Origin: DAIRUQ01 sp036803245
Lineage (GTDB): Bacteria; Chloroflexota; Anaerolineae; UBA1429
Reading direction: 5' to 3'
Length of the DNA: 11,751 bases
Assembly: GCA_036803245.1 (NCBI GenBank)
Contig: DAIRUQ010000090.1
Span: 1 to 11,751, forward strand
Shown here: piece by piece, positions 11,734 through 11,751 of the stretch
Numbering within the stretch: the stretch's first letter is position 1
Layout: each line of letters begins with the position of its first letter
Made by a program: the position numbers and the translations under genes
Notes under the pieces: generated by a model
Seen by the model: only the letters and a program-made list of their open reading frames with translations
What the model was told of the DNA's origin: nothing
Databases searched by the model: none

Positions 11734-11751
11734 CTTTGTCTCTGAGGGAGG

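Overview
The window looks like chromosomal DNA of a high-GC member of the Chloroflexota (Anaerolineae-like). This is inferred from family resemblance, not from a marker gene. Pointers are the long V/E/K-rich stalk after the lipid-anchor cysteine of the solute-binding protein, a protein that joins an N-terminal helix-turn-helix, a decayed GHKL domain and a receiver, and hairpin repeats that begin GTAGGGGC. No rRNA, tRNA, CRISPR or transposase is visible.

Left region (1-1551), all genes on the minus strand. A gene running off the left edge encodes a protein with a PD-(D/E)XK-nuclease-like core and has a good promoter with an inverted repeat in its spacer. A 275-bp gene-free stretch (650-924) carries at least four short perfect hairpins, three of them of one GTAGGGGC family. 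Two tiny adjacent genes follow: an orphan domain resembling the N-terminal head of ScoMcrA-type restriction enzymes, and a conserved protein of unknown function. Together they look like a small nuclease/restriction-flavoured island.

Middle left (1639-4535), minus strand. A two-gene, translationally coupled (ATGA) envelope operon encodes an eight-bladed PQQ-type beta-propeller lipoprotein and a membrane-anchored, helical-repeat soluble lytic transglycosylase. It diverges from the next block across a 170-bp region with a strong G-quadruplex motif.

Middle right (4706-8138). A six-helix membrane hybrid histidine kinase (plus strand) converges on, and overlaps by 68 bp, a minus-strand HTH/pseudo-GHKL/receiver protein. 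The kinase carries one dead receiver and one receiver lacking the usual lysine, while the minus-strand protein has a complete receiver active site.

Right region (8165-11751), plus strand. A CUT1-type carbohydrate ABC importer comprises a Tat/lipoprotein binding protein and two permeases with EAA loops. Its promoter overlaps back-to-back with the promoter of the HTH/receiver gene. A large stem-loop separates the binding-protein gene from the permeases, and a terminator-like hairpin follows the second permease. No ATPase gene is present. The simplest working model (inference) is that the kinase signals to the HTH/receiver protein, which controls the divergent sugar importer.
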